Shown: positions 45,137 to 57,886 of the stretch, piece after piece
Position numbering within the stretch: the first letter of the stretch is position 1
Layout: every line of letters starts with the position of its first letter
Assembly (NCBI RefSeq): GCF_001659605.2
Contig: NC_035176.2
Coordinates: 21,763,890 to 21,827,889 of the forward strand
Source of the DNA: Manihot esculenta
Taxonomy: Eukaryota > Streptophyta > Magnoliopsida > Malpighiales > Euphorbiaceae
Direction of reading: 5' to 3'
Length of the DNA stretch: 64,000 nucleotides
Notes under the pieces: generated by a model
Seen by the model: the letters and a program-made list of their open reading frames with translations, nothing else
Told to the model about the DNA's origin: nothing
Database searches by the model: none
Position numbers and translations under genes: made by a program

Positions 45137-47704
45137 TGTAACGACCCGGAACCGATACCCCTCTGTAACGGTCCGAACCCGCTACCGGCGCTAGGATCCA
45201 GATCGGCTTAAGGCCGCCGGGACCCGTAGCAAGCCAAACATACATCCTATCACCTGGTCAAATCCCATACATGATCAAAACTTTAACGTAAAAACTGGAA
45301 CATCTGATGTAAATACCGAGCTTGACCTGTATGCAAAAACTGAAAACATAAAGAAACCCCCCCCACTAGAGCCCTCATCAAAACTCTAGCTGGGTCAACA
45401 TAACATACATCAAGCTGGGATTACATCCAAAGGACTAGAACCTAACCTGTGCATGCATCAAACCACAAACATAAGACCTCCACTAGGGTCCTCATCAAAC
45501 ACTAGCGTGGTAAACAACACATGCCACCAGTTTAGTTCAAACATAACTCAACACTAAACATAACATACATCATGTATTAAACAGGGACTAACCAAGTCTT
45601 AGGGCCAAGCACAGTACTAATCCAATACTCTACTATACTTGCCTTACATTACATCTTATTATCTTACAATCCATTATCTCAATTTACAATACATGTCCAC
45701 ACTAAAAGTACTAATCTAATACTATTACATAAGCAAAACCTTTGCTCTTGAGACTTCCCGATCGACCTCATACCTGCAACACTGGGGTTAGGGGAGAGGG
45801 GTGAGCTAAAAAGCCCAGTGAGTAGAAACAAAGAAAACAGTTCATTAATTACATGCTTTCATGAAATGCGTCACAGCACAAACATTCCACATAACAGACG
45901 GACGTGACCACCAAAACTCCCTCTGCATAGTGCCTGGCCCATGAAGGGACTTACCCAGGTCTTTCATACATAACATAGTGCCTGGCCCACGAAGGGACTT
46001 ATCTAGGTCTTTCATACATAACTTGGGCTATTGGGGTCGTCTTGGTCCATCCACATCAACAATAAATAATGCAATGCGTCATATTCGTGTAACTAGTGCA
46101 ATCAACCTATTACATATAAACATGATGCGTGAACATGCTTTAGGCATTTGATTTCGTAAAATAAAAGATTAAGTTTAGTTCTACTCACCTCTGGCAGACG
46201 CTGAACTGACTCTGCAACTGCTAATACTGATGGCCTCCTCGATCCCTCGGGTCCGATCCTACACAGGTGGACTCGAATGAGGTGCCAACACACTCTAAAC
46301 AACTCATAAACAACTACCCAAAAACCCCTTACAACATCACTTAAACATGCATAGAAAACAACCTTGAAAAGGCTGGACAGAGCACTTTCGGCGGCACCTT
46401 CGGCGGCCGAACCCTTCCTCCAGAGATGAAACTCGGGCACTTTCGGCTGCACCTTCGGCGGCCGAAAGTCCCACTCCAGAGACGAAAGTCAGGCACTTTC
46501 GGCGGCCGAATCCTTCCTTCGGCGGCCGAAAGTCTGCTTTCAAGCCAAAACTCAACTTTCGGGGGCAAGGTTAGGCGGGCAATCCATGCATCCAAAGGCA
46601 GGTTCGGCGGCCGAAGCTACTTTCGGCGGCCGAACCTGAGTTCTTCCCAAAAAGGGCAGAACTCAGCTTCTCATGCATTTAAGCCTCCCAAACCTTCCAA
46701 CACCCCAAAACAAGCACCCAACTTTACCAAAACATGCATAAACCTTTAACCATGCACAAAGGAGCTTAACAACTTGATTAAACTCCTGAAACAACATCAA
46801 AACATACATAGATAGCTTATGACCCACATAGGCCAAAACCATCAAAACAACCCAAATCCTCACATACTCTTTCCCCATCATGCATACTCACTCCCACATG
46901 CATAGACTAGCTTAAACTTCCTACATATCCTCACATAAACATATATAAACATACATAAGCATACATTAGGCATAAAACCCACATAAACCTAAACATGCAT
47001 ATCTACCCATACTCCACCATCAAATCCTCTTAAAACTCACTTAAACTTCATTTTAAACCTAAAGGAAAGCAAAGATCCTCACTTACCTCTTGAAGATCGA
47101 GGGTTGCGTGATCTCTAACTCGGAGGTGTGGAGAATCCAAGCTCCAAAAGCTCCAAGCTCCCAAAACTTGATCTAAGCTTGAAAACTCTTCAAAATAACC
47201 ATGGAACTCATGAAAACATGAAGGAGATGAAGAAAGACATGAAAATGGCCAAAGGAGGACAAAAACTCACTTGAGCTCGAGAATGGGGAGAAAACTCGCC
47301 CATTTCCGATCTGAGGGCTCTTTATAGGTGGCCTGGTCGAAGACCTTCGGCAGCCTAACGTGCCCCCTAAACTCATGCATGTTTGGCGGCCGAACTTGAG
47401 GTTCGGCGGCCGAACCTTGGCTCGTTCAAACAAGACTTTCGGAGGCCAAAGGCGCTCCCGAAGCCTTTCCATGTTCGGCGGCCGAACTTCACTTTCGGCG
47501 GCCGAACCTGGCAAACGCCTCCTTGGTCTTTTCTTTTTAAAACTCAATTCCTTTTCATTTAAAACCATGAAATCAGTAAAAACCTTTTAGAAAACACATT
47601 TTACCCCTCTAGAAGCCTCTGGCATCTTCAGAAATTCCAGATTCCAACGGGGATTCCGCCGGAAGGTGGGGATTCCGATGCCGGAATCTAGCCGGGTATT
47701 ACAC
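45137..47704 (-). repeat. Solo LTR F, inserted in LTR E
   Basis: Reverse LTR of 2568 bp flanked by a perfect CATAT duplication (45132-45136 and 47705-47709), without an internal region. TATAAAG on the reverse strand at 47326-47320, palindromes at 46385-46630 and 47380-47510, a donor-like site near 47095 and a two-unit hairpin-like array at 45927-46020. A second TGTAACG-like copy at 45163-45180 gives a short duplication near its end, also seen in element I. Confidence 0.93.
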
Positions 47705-48258
47705 ATATCATACCATATCATATCATATCGAAGGCTAATGGGTCATCCAATATCCATCCACATCAACAGCAAATTATGCAATGCGTCATATTCGTGAATT
47801 CTAGTGCAAACAACCTATGACGTATCATGATGCATGAACATGCTTAAAAGTTTGATTGCTTTGAAATAAAAGAAGTTATGTTCTACTCACCTCTGGCTGG
47901 TACTCAACTGACTCTGAAGCAGCTATCTCACTGCTGGTCACCTCGGTACCTCAAGTCCGATCCTACACAGGTCGACTCAAATGAGGGACCAAACATACTC
48001 TATAAAGACTATAAACATCTCCCCAAAAACCCACTAAAACATCATAAAACATGCACACAAAACAAGCAAAGGAAGGCTGCGCAGGGGACTTTCGGCAGCA
48101 GGTTCGGCAGCCGAAGGTCCCTATAGATCCGAAAGTCAGACACTTTCGGGGGCAGGGTTCGGCGGCCGAAAGCCTTCACAGATCCGAAAGTCAGGCACTT
48201 TCGGGGGCAGGTTCGGCTGCCGAAACTCCCCTCTAGAGCCGAAAGTCCAAACTTTTGG
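47705..48258 (-). repeat. LTR E, second segment
   Basis: Continuation of LTR E after solo LTR F, beginning with the repeated CATAT and followed by ATATC-rich repeats, the conserved GAACC/GGTTC-type hairpin region (47940-47975) and the palindrome cluster (48090-48230). It is cut at 48259 by element G; the last five bases, TTTGG, should be the left target duplication of G. Confidence 0.85.
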
Positions 48259-50394
48259 TGTAATGCCTGGCTAGACCACGGCATCGGAATTCCTACTTTT
48301 CGGCAGAATCTCAGATGTCGGAACCCTCTAGAAGGGTAAAATATATTTTTATAAAATGTTTTTACATGTTTTTATAGTTTTAATGAAGAAAGAAAATGAG
48401 TTTTTGAAAGAAAACACCATGGAGGAAGAGTCTAGGTTCGACCGCCGAACCTCATGTTCGGCCGTCGAACATGGTGCTCTTGCAGAAGCACCTTTGGCCC
48501 CCGAAGGTGGTCTGGCCAGCCACCTATAAAAGGTCCCTTGTCCGAAAATGGGCGAGTTTTCTCTCCCTATTTTCGGTCATAGGTGAGATTTCACCTTCCT
48601 TTGGTCGATTTTAGGTTTTCCTTCAAATCTTTCAAGTTTTTTACAAGCTTTCATCTTGTTTTGAAGATTTTTGAGCTAAAGATCAAAGTTTTGAAGCTTA
48701 GAGACCCCCGGAGCTTGTTCCTCCATATCTCCGAGTTTGGGATTGCATCTCCTCTCGATCTTCAAGAGGTAAGTGTCGATCCACGGTTTTTATGATGCTT
48801 TAAGTAAGTTTTAAGAAGGGATTAAGGGTTTTGATGCATGTTTAGGCTAGATGTAAAATGTTAGGGCTTATGTTAGTTAAATGATAAATGTATGCTAAAT
48901 GTGATGTTGTTGGGGTAAAGGTTAGTTTTATGCCCCTATATGCTTGAGAAAGTGTTTATGCATGTTTTAGTACATAGTTGGTTGCATGTTGGGATGTTGT
49001 GGGTGGCTGGATATGCAAGGCAGAATCGGGTTCTACCCTTTGGGAGAGCCCAGGTTCGGCCGCCGAAGCCAGTTTCGGCCGCCGAACCTGCCTGTGGAGG
49101 CAGTTTTGGCCGCCAAACCTCGCCTCCGAAAGTTGGACTTTCGGCTCTGGATGGGGGTTTCGGCCGCCGAACTTGCCCCCGAAAGTTGGTGACTTTTGGC
49201 TCTGGAAGGACCTTCGGCCGCCGAACCCTACCCCCGAAAGTGCTTGACTTTCGGCTCTAGAGGGACTTTTGGCCTCCGAACCTGCCGCCGAAAGTGCCAT
49301 GTTCAGCCTTCCTTTGCATGTTTTCTATGAATGTTTTATGATATTTTAGGGGGGGTTTTGGGGAGATGTTTAGAGTCATGTTAGAGTTTGTTTGGTCCCT
49401 CATTTGAGTCCACCTGTGTAGGATCGGACCCGAGGAACCGAGGAAGCCAGCAGTGCTAGCTGTTTCAGAGTCAGCCAGAAGTGAGTAGAACACAACTCTT
49501 TTTATTAAAAGCAATTAAACTTTTAAGCATGTTCATGCATCATGAATGCCATGTATGTAATAGGTTGTATTGCATTAGAATTCACGAATATGATGCATTG
49601 CATATTATGATGTTGTTGTGGATGGATGTTGGATGACCCATTGGCCCTTGATATGATATGATATGATATGATATGGTATGGAAGTCCAGGTCGAGGCCCA
49701 TTCTACACCCCTGGTACGATGTAAGAGAAAGTCCAGGTCGAGACCCATTCTACGCCCCTAGCACAGTTGGATATGTAGAGGGTCATTGGTGACAAGTCCA
49801 TCCTTGATGTGATTTGTTTGTGATGTGATGCATTTCATGGAAGCATATATTATTTGAATTGTTTTTACTGTTCTTCTCACTGGGCTTTTGTAGCTCACCC
49901 CTCTCCCCTAACCCCCAGGTTTGCAGGTTCAGGATAGACCGGGAAGTCGTCAAGGGTAAAAGTTATGTTTATGTAATAGATTAGTAGTGGACATGATATG
50001 TAAAATAATGTAATGTAATGTAAGGTATTGTACAGAGATGTAATGAGGATTAGTATTGTGCTTGGCCCTAATGTATGGTAATCCCTTTTTGTACATGATC
50101 TTATGTTAATGTTTTAATGATGATATATGTTGAACCAAGCTTGATGTATGTAATGTTGACCCAACTAGAGCATTTGATGAGGGCTCTAGTATGGGGTTTG
50201 TATGTATAATGTTATGGTTCATGCACAGGTCAAGCATGGTATATGAAAAGTTTAAAGTTTTTATGAAAAAGTATGATCATGTATGGGATTTTATCAGGTG
50301 TTCAGGATGTACAGTAGGCTTGCTACGGGTCCCAGCGACCTTAAGTTGATCTGGATCCTAGTGCCGGTAGCGATCTGGTTTTTGGGTCGTTACA
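48259..50394 (+). repeat. 5' LTR of element G
   Basis: 2136 bp with ends TGTAATGCC and GTCGTTACA. TATAAAA at 48525-48531, donor-like GTAAGT at 48769, palindrome cluster 49050-49290, ATATG repeat (six copies) at 49651-49680 leading into a two-unit hairpin-like array 49681-49765, and the pyrimidine-rich block about 49890-49925. Confidence 0.92.
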
Positions 50395-50397
50395 GAG

Positions 50398-50409
50398 TGG
50401 TATCAGAGC
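50398..50409 (+). promoter_or_regulatory. Primer binding site of element G (tRNA-iMet)
   Basis: TGGTATCAGAGC three bases after the LTR. Confidence 0.92.
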
Positions 50410-50655
50410 CCTAAGTTCATATGGTCAGACCTAGAGAGTGTCAGGCTCATAGATGTTCTAGAAGGGCAAGCACAATAGTAAAATCATGTCCACTAGGATA
50501 GGATGTAGAGTCCTGTCTTGATGATGATGTGTAATGCCATGATGATATGCATGTGCATTAATGTTATGCTATGTATGTGATGTGGGTTCATGTGTTTCCA
50601 CATGAACCATATGATGCTGATGTTTATGTGTATGTGTTGTGTTTCAGAAATCAGA

Positions 50656-52316
50656 ATGCGAGGCACTCGTCGATTTGCACGATTGACTGGAGTCCCACCA
50701 GAGAATGAGGGCATGGATGCCCATTCCCCTGCTTTGCCAAGGGCAATGTCATGCAGATCAAGTAGAGAGGGAATGTCAAGGGACCCTAGAAGGTCTTTTG
50801 ATGTAAGCAGAAGAGGAACAGTTCAGGGTGGTATGTTAGCTGATGTGAGGGGATCAGAGGAGGATGAACAGAGAAGAGATGGTAGCTTGGGCATAGAGGC
50901 GCTCAGGCCTCGGGGTTTGGTTATCCACCCTAGTATCAACCCTTTCCGCAAGGCCCAGTGTATCCGATGGGGCGTACATCGGATTACTCCAGCTTTAACC
51001 CATATCCCTCCTACATGCCTTACCCTCCTTTTTATCCACCATATCCCCAGTACCCCATGTATCCACCCTCACCCTTCTACCCAAATACAGCAAACCCTAA
51101 CCCAGGGAATGCTGCACCTCCTCCTCCACCAGCAGAACCAGTAGCTCTTGAAATCCAAACACCCAAACCTAGCTCATCTGTGGGGAGCAAGGTAAAGATG
51201 ACCGATTACTTGAAGCTGGATGCTCCCAAGTTCAAGACTAGTGATGATTCGTTTGAGTACCTCAAAACGGTTAAAATGATAATAGATGAGTTGGGGGCAA
51301 ATGATAGTAGGGCCATTCAGATGGCTGGGTTCACATTGAAATGCAAGAAAGCAAGAGAATGGTTCAAAAATTATGTGGACCCAAGGTTGGACAGCCTATC
51401 TTAGGAGGAGTTTGCAAATGAGTTTGCTGGATGGGCGTTTCCAGACAGTTCCAGAGAGCTGAAAGTTGTTGAGTTTGAGCAGCTAAGGCATACAGAGGAG
51501 ATGAGTGTCGACGAGTACACCGACAGGTTTCTGGAATTGCTGCAGTATGTGGGTCAGGCATATGACACAGATCAGAAGAAAGCTAGGAGGTATACCATGA
51601 GGCTCCACCCTAGGTATTCCTCCCTGATCCTTGCAGCAGAAAGGGATCCGGAGAGCTTCCACACTATTGTGGATGCAGCACGAAAGATGGAGGCTAGTGC
51701 CATCATCGAGGGGTCAGTTAAGCAGACAGTGGCACAGTCTTTGGGTTCCAAGACCCCAGGAAGGGGAAAGTTTAATCTCTCATCTCTGAGTACAGCAGCT
51801 TCAGGCAGTAAAAAGTGGGGCAAGCCCAAGCAGAAAAAGAATAAGTTCTGGAACAGGTTAAAGTCCGGTCTGGGATTAGGTGGTGGCTCGAGCTTAGGTT
51901 CAAATGGTTCAGAATGCTTGAGGTGTGGTAAGCCACACAAGGAAGTATGTCGGTTTGGGATGACAACCTGCTTCAGGTGTGGGCAGGAGGGACACATGGC
52001 TCGGGAGTGTCCTAGGGCAGCTTTTATGGCACCGTCCCAGCAGACGGCTTCAGGTAGTGTGGCTCAACCAGTAGCTCCAGCCTCGACTCAGGGCAGTGGC
52101 AGAGGCAGAGGGAGAGGGGCAGCCTCTTCTTCAGCAGGTTCCCGGGGTGAAGGTCCATCAGCTCCAGCTCGGATCTTCACTATGACACAGCAGGAGGCAA
52201 ACACGTCAAACACCGTGGTGTCAGGTAATCTCATCATTGGTTGTTCAGATATGTATGCTTTAATAGACTCTGGTGCATCTCATTCTTTTGTTGCTTCGAG
52301 AGCCGTAGAGAGGTTG
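50656..52316 (+). pseudogene. Element G gag-protease, truncated by insertion of H
   Basis: Starts at the ATG 50656, nine bases after a pyrimidine-rich CAG. The N-terminus MRGTRRFARLTG is followed by a deletion of roughly 30-40 bases near 50890-50910 relative to element A; this shifts the frame, and the downstream gag is in another frame. The capsid domain is then open until a TAG at 51402-51404 in place of tryptophan (..DSLS*EEF..), and continues with MSVDEYTDRFLELL, the zinc knuckle [15 protein letters not shown], the RG-rich linker and the protease active site (DSGASHS), until LTR H cuts it after ..AVERL. The last 27 codons open in this frame belong to LTR H. Confidence 0.9.
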
Positions 52317-53258
52317 TGTAATACCCGGCTAGACTCCGGTACCGGAATTCCTACCGTCCGGTGGAATCTCGGATGTCGGAGACCTCTAGAAGGGTAGGAC
52401 CATGCTTTCATAGAACGTTTTCATGTTTTTAATGGTTTTAAAGTATGAAACTAAATGAGTTTTTGCATGAAAATAGCATTGGAGGAAAACCCAGGTTCGG
52501 CCGCCGAAAGTCAAGTTCGGCCGCCGAACATGCATGCGTTTTGGAGGCACGTTAGGCCCCCGAAAGCATGAGTTAGGGAAGTTCAAGTTCGGCCGCCGAA
52601 AGTGAAGTTCGGCCGCCGAACATTTGCATGGATGCGGAGGCACATTCGGCCCCCGAACGTGGCCTGGCCAGCCACCTATAAAAGGGTCCCTTAGCCGAAA
52701 ATGGGCGAGCTTTTTCTCCCCATTTCGGCCAAGGTGAGCATTCCGCCATCTTTCCCCAATCTTGAGTTTTTCCTTCCTTTTTCCATGATCTTTACAAGTT
52801 TATAACTTTGGTTTTGAAGATCTTTGAGCTTAGAACGAGTTTTGGAGCTTGGAGACCAAAAGTTGGAACTTCTCCCATCTCCAAGTTTAGATCTCCTCAA
52901 CCCTCGATCTTCAAGAGGTAAGAGCCGATCTTAAGCTCAATGTATGATTTAAACAAGTTTTATGAGGTTTTAAGGGGTAGAATGCATGTTAGGGGATATA
53001 TTGAACCTATGGGTTTTTGATGACTTTTTGAACAATGTAGCTTAATTGTGTGTGATTGAAGTGTTGTAGATGGGGTATATGCATGTTTGAGGCCCCTAGG
53101 AACTTGTATGCTTGTTTTGGTTGAGATATATGCATGTTTGGAAGGTTTGGAGGCGAAATGTGCAAAGGGAGCCAAGTTTCTGCCCTTTGGCAGAAACCAG
53201 GTTCGGCAGCCGAAGGTACTTTCGGCCGCCGAACATGGCTGGGGAGGCAGGCCTTTCG
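52317..53258 (+). repeat. 5' LTR of element H, first segment
   Basis: TGTAATACCC start, upstream palindromes 52495-52660, TATAAAA at 52677-52683, donor-like GTAAG at 52918 and the start of the downstream palindrome cluster. It is cut by element I inside a TTCGGC-N-GCCGAA palindrome; the last five bases, TTTCG, are the target duplication. Confidence 0.92.
53254..53258. other. Target site duplication of element I, left copy
   Basis: TTTCG, repeated at 60236-60240. Joining the flanks restores a full palindrome (TTCGGCTGCCGAA) and a complete LTR H of about 2222 bp. Confidence 0.95.
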
Positions 53259-55607
53259 TGTAACGACCCGAAAACCGATACCCCTCTGTAACGGCCCGAG
53301 CCGCCACCGGCACTAGGATCCAGATCGGCTTAAGGCCGCCGGGACCCGTAGCAAGCCAAACTTACATACTATTACCTGGTCAAATCCCATACATGATTAA
53401 AACTTAACCATAAAACCTGTAAAACTGAACATACACCAAGCTTGATCCGTATGCTACAACATAATTGTGAACATAAACTTTCCCATGCTAGAGCCCTCAT
53501 CAAATGCTCTAGTTGGGTCAACATTACATACAACAAGCCTGGTTCTCATTCTGTAACATAAAAAGCATTACATAACCATGCATCAACAGGGATTAACCAA
53601 TCTATAGGGCCAAGCACATTCTAATCCATAAACATTAACTCTACTATCAGTTACATACATTATCTTCTATTACATTACATCAACTTATCTTACATGTCCA
53701 CTTCTAAAACTACTAAACTGCAACGTAAACATAACTACCGCAATACAAACACACGTCACTTAATCTTTACCCTGCTGACTTCTGAGCTCTGACTTAAACC
53801 TGCAAACACTGGGGTTAGGGGAAAGGGGTGAGCTAAAAAGCCCAGTGAGTAGAAACATAGAAAACAGTTCATTAATTACATGCTTTCATGAAATGCATCA
53901 TAACACAGAGAAATCACATAATCTTGTCCGTCTCGGGGCTCATGCAATATTTATTCCCCACGGACCCTGGTTTCTGAGAGTCTGTCTTTTTGCATGCATC
54001 TTTCCTCTCAGAGGATGGACATGACATCAAAAATCCCTCTGTCGGTGCCCGGCTCCCCCATAGGAGCTCACAAAGGCCTGTAACATACATGACATGGTGT
54101 CTGGTCCACAGAGAGCTCACATGGACTTTCCTACATGTACTTGTCCAGCTCTCAAAGGACTAGGACAAGACGCGTGACAGATATGGGCTATTGAAGTCGC
54201 CTCGGTCCACCCTTCCTCCATCAACATCAAATAATGCAATGCGTCATATTCGTGAAACTAGTGCAATCAACCTACTACATATAATCATGATGCATGAACA
54301 TGCTTTAGGCATTAGATTTTTGTGCATAAAAGATTAAGTTTAGTTCTACTCACCTCTGGCAGACGCTGAACCGACTCTGAAACTGCTAACACTGATGGCC
54401 TCCTCGATCCCTCGGGTCCGATCCTACATAGGTGGACTCGAATGAGGTGCCAAACATACTCTAAACAACTTATAAACATACCCCCAAAAACCCCTCTAAA
54501 CATCACTTAAACATGCATGGAAAACACCCAAGAAACGGCTGGACAGAGCACTTTCGGCGGCACCTTCGGCGGCCGAAAGTCCCTTCCAGAGACGAAACTC
54601 GGGTAGGTTCGGCGGCAGGTTCGGCGGCCGAAACCCCTGGACAGAAACGAAAGTCCCTCCTTCGGGGGCACATTCGGCAGCCTAAAGACTGCCTCCCATG
54701 CAGGTTCGGCGGCCGAAACTCCTTTCGGCGGCCGAACCTGGTCCCCTCTGGACGACAGGTCCGATTCTGCCAGTCAAAAACCAAACTCAAATATACCCAA
54801 ATCCTCACATACTCTCTCCCAATCATGCATACTCACTCCCACAAGCATGAAGGAGCATAAACTAACATAAACTCCTCAACACAAACATCACATAACATAC
54901 ATTGGGTATAAAACCCACATAAACCTAAACATGCATATCTACCCATACTCAACCATCAAAAACTTCATAAAACTTCATGAAAACACTAGGGAAATAAGGA
55001 TCTACACTTACCTCTTGAAGATCAAGGGTGGTGTGACCCCTAACTCGGAGGTGTGGAGAATCCAAGCTCCAAAAGCTCCAAGCTCCCAAAACTCCTTTCA
55101 AGCTTTAAATCTTCAAACACAAGGGTAGAAATCATGAAAAACTTGAGAGATGGGTAGAGAAAACACGAAAATGACCAAAGGAAGGCATAAACTCACCTGA
55201 GCTCGAGAATGGGGAGAAAACTCACCCATTTCCGATCTGAGGGCCTTTATAGGTGGCCTGGTCGAAGACCTTCGGCAGCCTAACGTGCCCCCTAAACTCA
55301 TGCATGTTCGGCGGCCGAACTTGACTTTCGGCGGCCGAACCTTAGCTCGTTCAAACAAGACTTTCGGAGGCCAAAGGCGCTCCCGAAGCCTTCCCATGTT
55401 CGGCGGCCGAACTTCACTTTCGGCGGCCGAACCTGGCAAACGCCTCCTTGGTCTTTTCTTTCCAAAGCTCATTTCCTTTCCATTTAAAACCATAAAATCA
55501 GTAGAAAACACTTTAGAAAACACATTTTACCCTTCTAGAGAGATCCAACACCCTAGATTCCGCCGGAAGGCAGGAATTCCGATGCCGGATTCTAGCCGGG
55601 TATTACA
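53259..55607 (-). repeat. 3' LTR of element I
   Basis: Reverse-oriented, 2349 bp. It starts TGTAACGACC and has a second GTAACGGCCC copy 27 bases later; the end is GGGTATTACA. TATAAAGG on the reverse strand near 55252-55246, palindromes 54555-54745 and 55300-55435, donor-like site near 55010. The usual hairpin-like array is replaced by diverged sequence (54040-54170). Confidence 0.94.
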
Positions 55608-55719
55608 TTCTTCCCCCCTTTAAGAACATTCGTCCCCGAATGTTCCACAAACAAACAGGCATAACATAAAACATAACATCAATCATACATAAAACATGCA
55701 AGCAAACAAGCAAGCAAAA

Positions 55720-57587
55720 CCTAAAAATCTCTCTCCTGAAAGAGAGACACAGGCACTACTGGAGTAAAACTCCCGGGTCTCCAAAAGAAACACCTTCCAA
55801 TAGGAGACACCTCTAGCAATACCCAATTCCCTCTGAAACTCAACGCTTCCACTGCGCTACTCTGATCCTTACTCTTCTCTTCTCTTCTCATCTTTACTAA
55901 CTGGCTTCTTCTCACTGCTAACCCAAACTAACTCTAACTCTCACGGGTAGTACCCAGATTTCAGATCTATCTTGGAAAACAACCAGTTCTTACTAGCTGT
56001 CCCAATAGATCATCCATCCTGCGTGGGAATACCTGCTCTTGGTAGTGACCTCAGTCAACTGTTTACAGTCGTTACAAGGTCTCAGGGATTCGTCCTTCTT
56101 TTCCCACCACCACACCGGAACACTCCAGGGTGAGGTACTCGGTCGGATAAAACCCTTATCTACCAAGTCACACAACCGCTCTAACAACTCTACAGGTGCC
56201 ATCCTATAGGGAGGGAAAGAAATGGTTCTGCGTCCAGACACCACTCCTATACCAAACTCTAACTCCCTGACAGATGGTAAACCTGACAACTCGCCTGGGA
56301 AGACATCTAAGAACTCTCTCTAACAACTAACACTGAGGCTGGTTCCCTGACCTGACGGCTAAACCCTCAAACAAGAGCTAGAACCCTCTGACAATCCCTC
56401 CTACGCACCCTACGAACCTGACAGGCTGACATCAAACCTCTAGGCATCCCTACTGTGTTCCCTCAACAAACTACCTCTGACCCATCCTGTCCTCTGAACT
56501 TGACTACCTCGTCTCTGCAGACCAAGATAGCACCACGAGTAGAAAAACCCAGTCCAACCCTAAACTGACGTCCAGACAATCAAGTCTAGGACCTCAAAGT
56601 CGGGTGGAAGGCATCTACCCTCAACTGACACAGAACTGAACCGGCAGACTGACTCTACCACAGATGGATCACACGTGAGTCCACTGACCCAAAGAGAACA
56701 CTCTAGCCCAGAAGCTATCAACTCAACCTCTCGACGGCTCCTAGAGCAACTAAAGAAAGAGAAACTCCAGGGTTCACAAAAACACACACATCAGAACATT
56801 CAAAAGTGAGCGTACCTGACACCACCATGTTTGATGTGCCTGCCTCTTGCTGAGCTTGGGTGAAGATCCGAGCTGAAGCTGACGGACCTTCTCCACGGAA
56901 ACCTGAGGAATGAGGGGCTGACCCTCTTCCTCTGCCTCGACCACCAACCTGAAACATGGTTGGAGCTACTGGCTGAGCTGTTCTACCTGGAGCTGCTGGC
57001 TGGGACGGAGCCAACCTGGGCGCAGTGGGACACTCACGTGCTATGTGCCCCTCCTGTCCGCACCTGAAACATGCTGTAGTCCCATAACGGCAGACTCCCT
57101 TGTGCGGCCTTCCGCACCTCAAGCACCTTGAACTGCCTGAGCCAGAGCTCGAACCACCAAAACCCAAACTAGCCTTCAAATTCTGCCAAAACTTCTTCTT
57201 CGACCTTCTGAGGCCTCTGCCCCACTTCTTACTCTTCGTGGAGGCTGTACTCAAAGTGGAGGGATCAATCCCTCCTGAACCTGAAATCCTAGAATCCTGA
57301 GTCTGAGCATCCTCCTGAGAATCTCCCATGCCTTCCTCTGGCACTCTGATTCCCAAACTGACATCCCTTCTCTGAACCTCCAACTCTACTTCTCTCATAC
57401 TAGCTGACATCCTTCTTGGAGCCATTGCTTCTCTGCTTGCATCAAAAGACCTTCCAGGGTCCCTTGATGTTCCCCATCTGCTGACTCCCCATGACTGCGC
57501 TCTTGGCAGAGCAGGGGGAAAGGTGTCCAAACCTTCCCTCTCAGATGGAACTCCAGTCGATTCCACAGATCGACGAGCACCTCGCAT
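55720..57587 (-). pseudogene. Element I remnant gag-pol with large deletions
   Basis: The gag start is ATG 57587 (MRGARRSVES). The N-terminal part is joined near 57300 directly to the region before the zinc knuckle (CFRCGQEGHIARECP), so the whole capsid domain is deleted. The protease active site reads NPGVSLS instead of DPGASHS, losing the catalytic aspartate. A frameshift follows near 56780, then degraded protease and reverse transcriptase pieces (56289-55993: [23 protein letters not shown]) ending soon after KIDLKSGY near 55940. RNase H and nearly all integrase are missing. The last frame, 55915-55721, holds a short stretch like the integrase tail (RGNWVLLEVSP) joined to a piece like the chromodomain end (WRPGSFTPVVP). 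No working enzyme can be made. Confidence 0.85.
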
Positions 57588-57871
57588 TCTGGCTCCTCTG
57601 AAGAACAACACACAAGCATACAATCAATCATTAGCATCATACGGTTCATATGAAAACACATGAACCTACATACATGTCATACATACATACATAGCATATC
57701 ATACATAACATTAATGCACATGCATAAAATCATGGCATTACACATCATCATCAAGACAGGACTCAACATCCTATCCTAGTGGACATGATTCTTCCTATTG
57801 TGCTTGCCCTTCTATGACCTCTAAGCCAACCTCTTTCCGATGTACAACACACCGTACTCTCGAGGCCCAAA

Positions 57872-57883
57872 GCTCTGATACCA
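57872..57883 (-). promoter_or_regulatory. Primer binding site of element I (tRNA-iMet)
   Basis: Reverse-strand TGGTATCAGAGC beside the LTR edge at 57887; intact despite the ruined coding region. Confidence 0.92.
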
Positions 57884-57886
57884 TTC

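Larger units (their letters stand above)
48259..52316 (+). mobile_element. Element G: chromovirus, 5' part, interrupted by H
   Basis: Forward element inserted in LTR E. It has its 5' LTR, an intact primer site and a gag-protease frame up to 52316, where element H begins. The rest is expected to the right of the window. The LTR sequence is a distinct subfamily (start TGTAATGCCTGG). Confidence 0.9.

Noticed and set aside
45161..45230. A second nested LTR starting at the inner TGTAACGG copy of F
   Set aside because: The CATAT duplication fits the outer start at 45137, and the same doubling occurs in both LTRs of element I, so it is part of the LTR.
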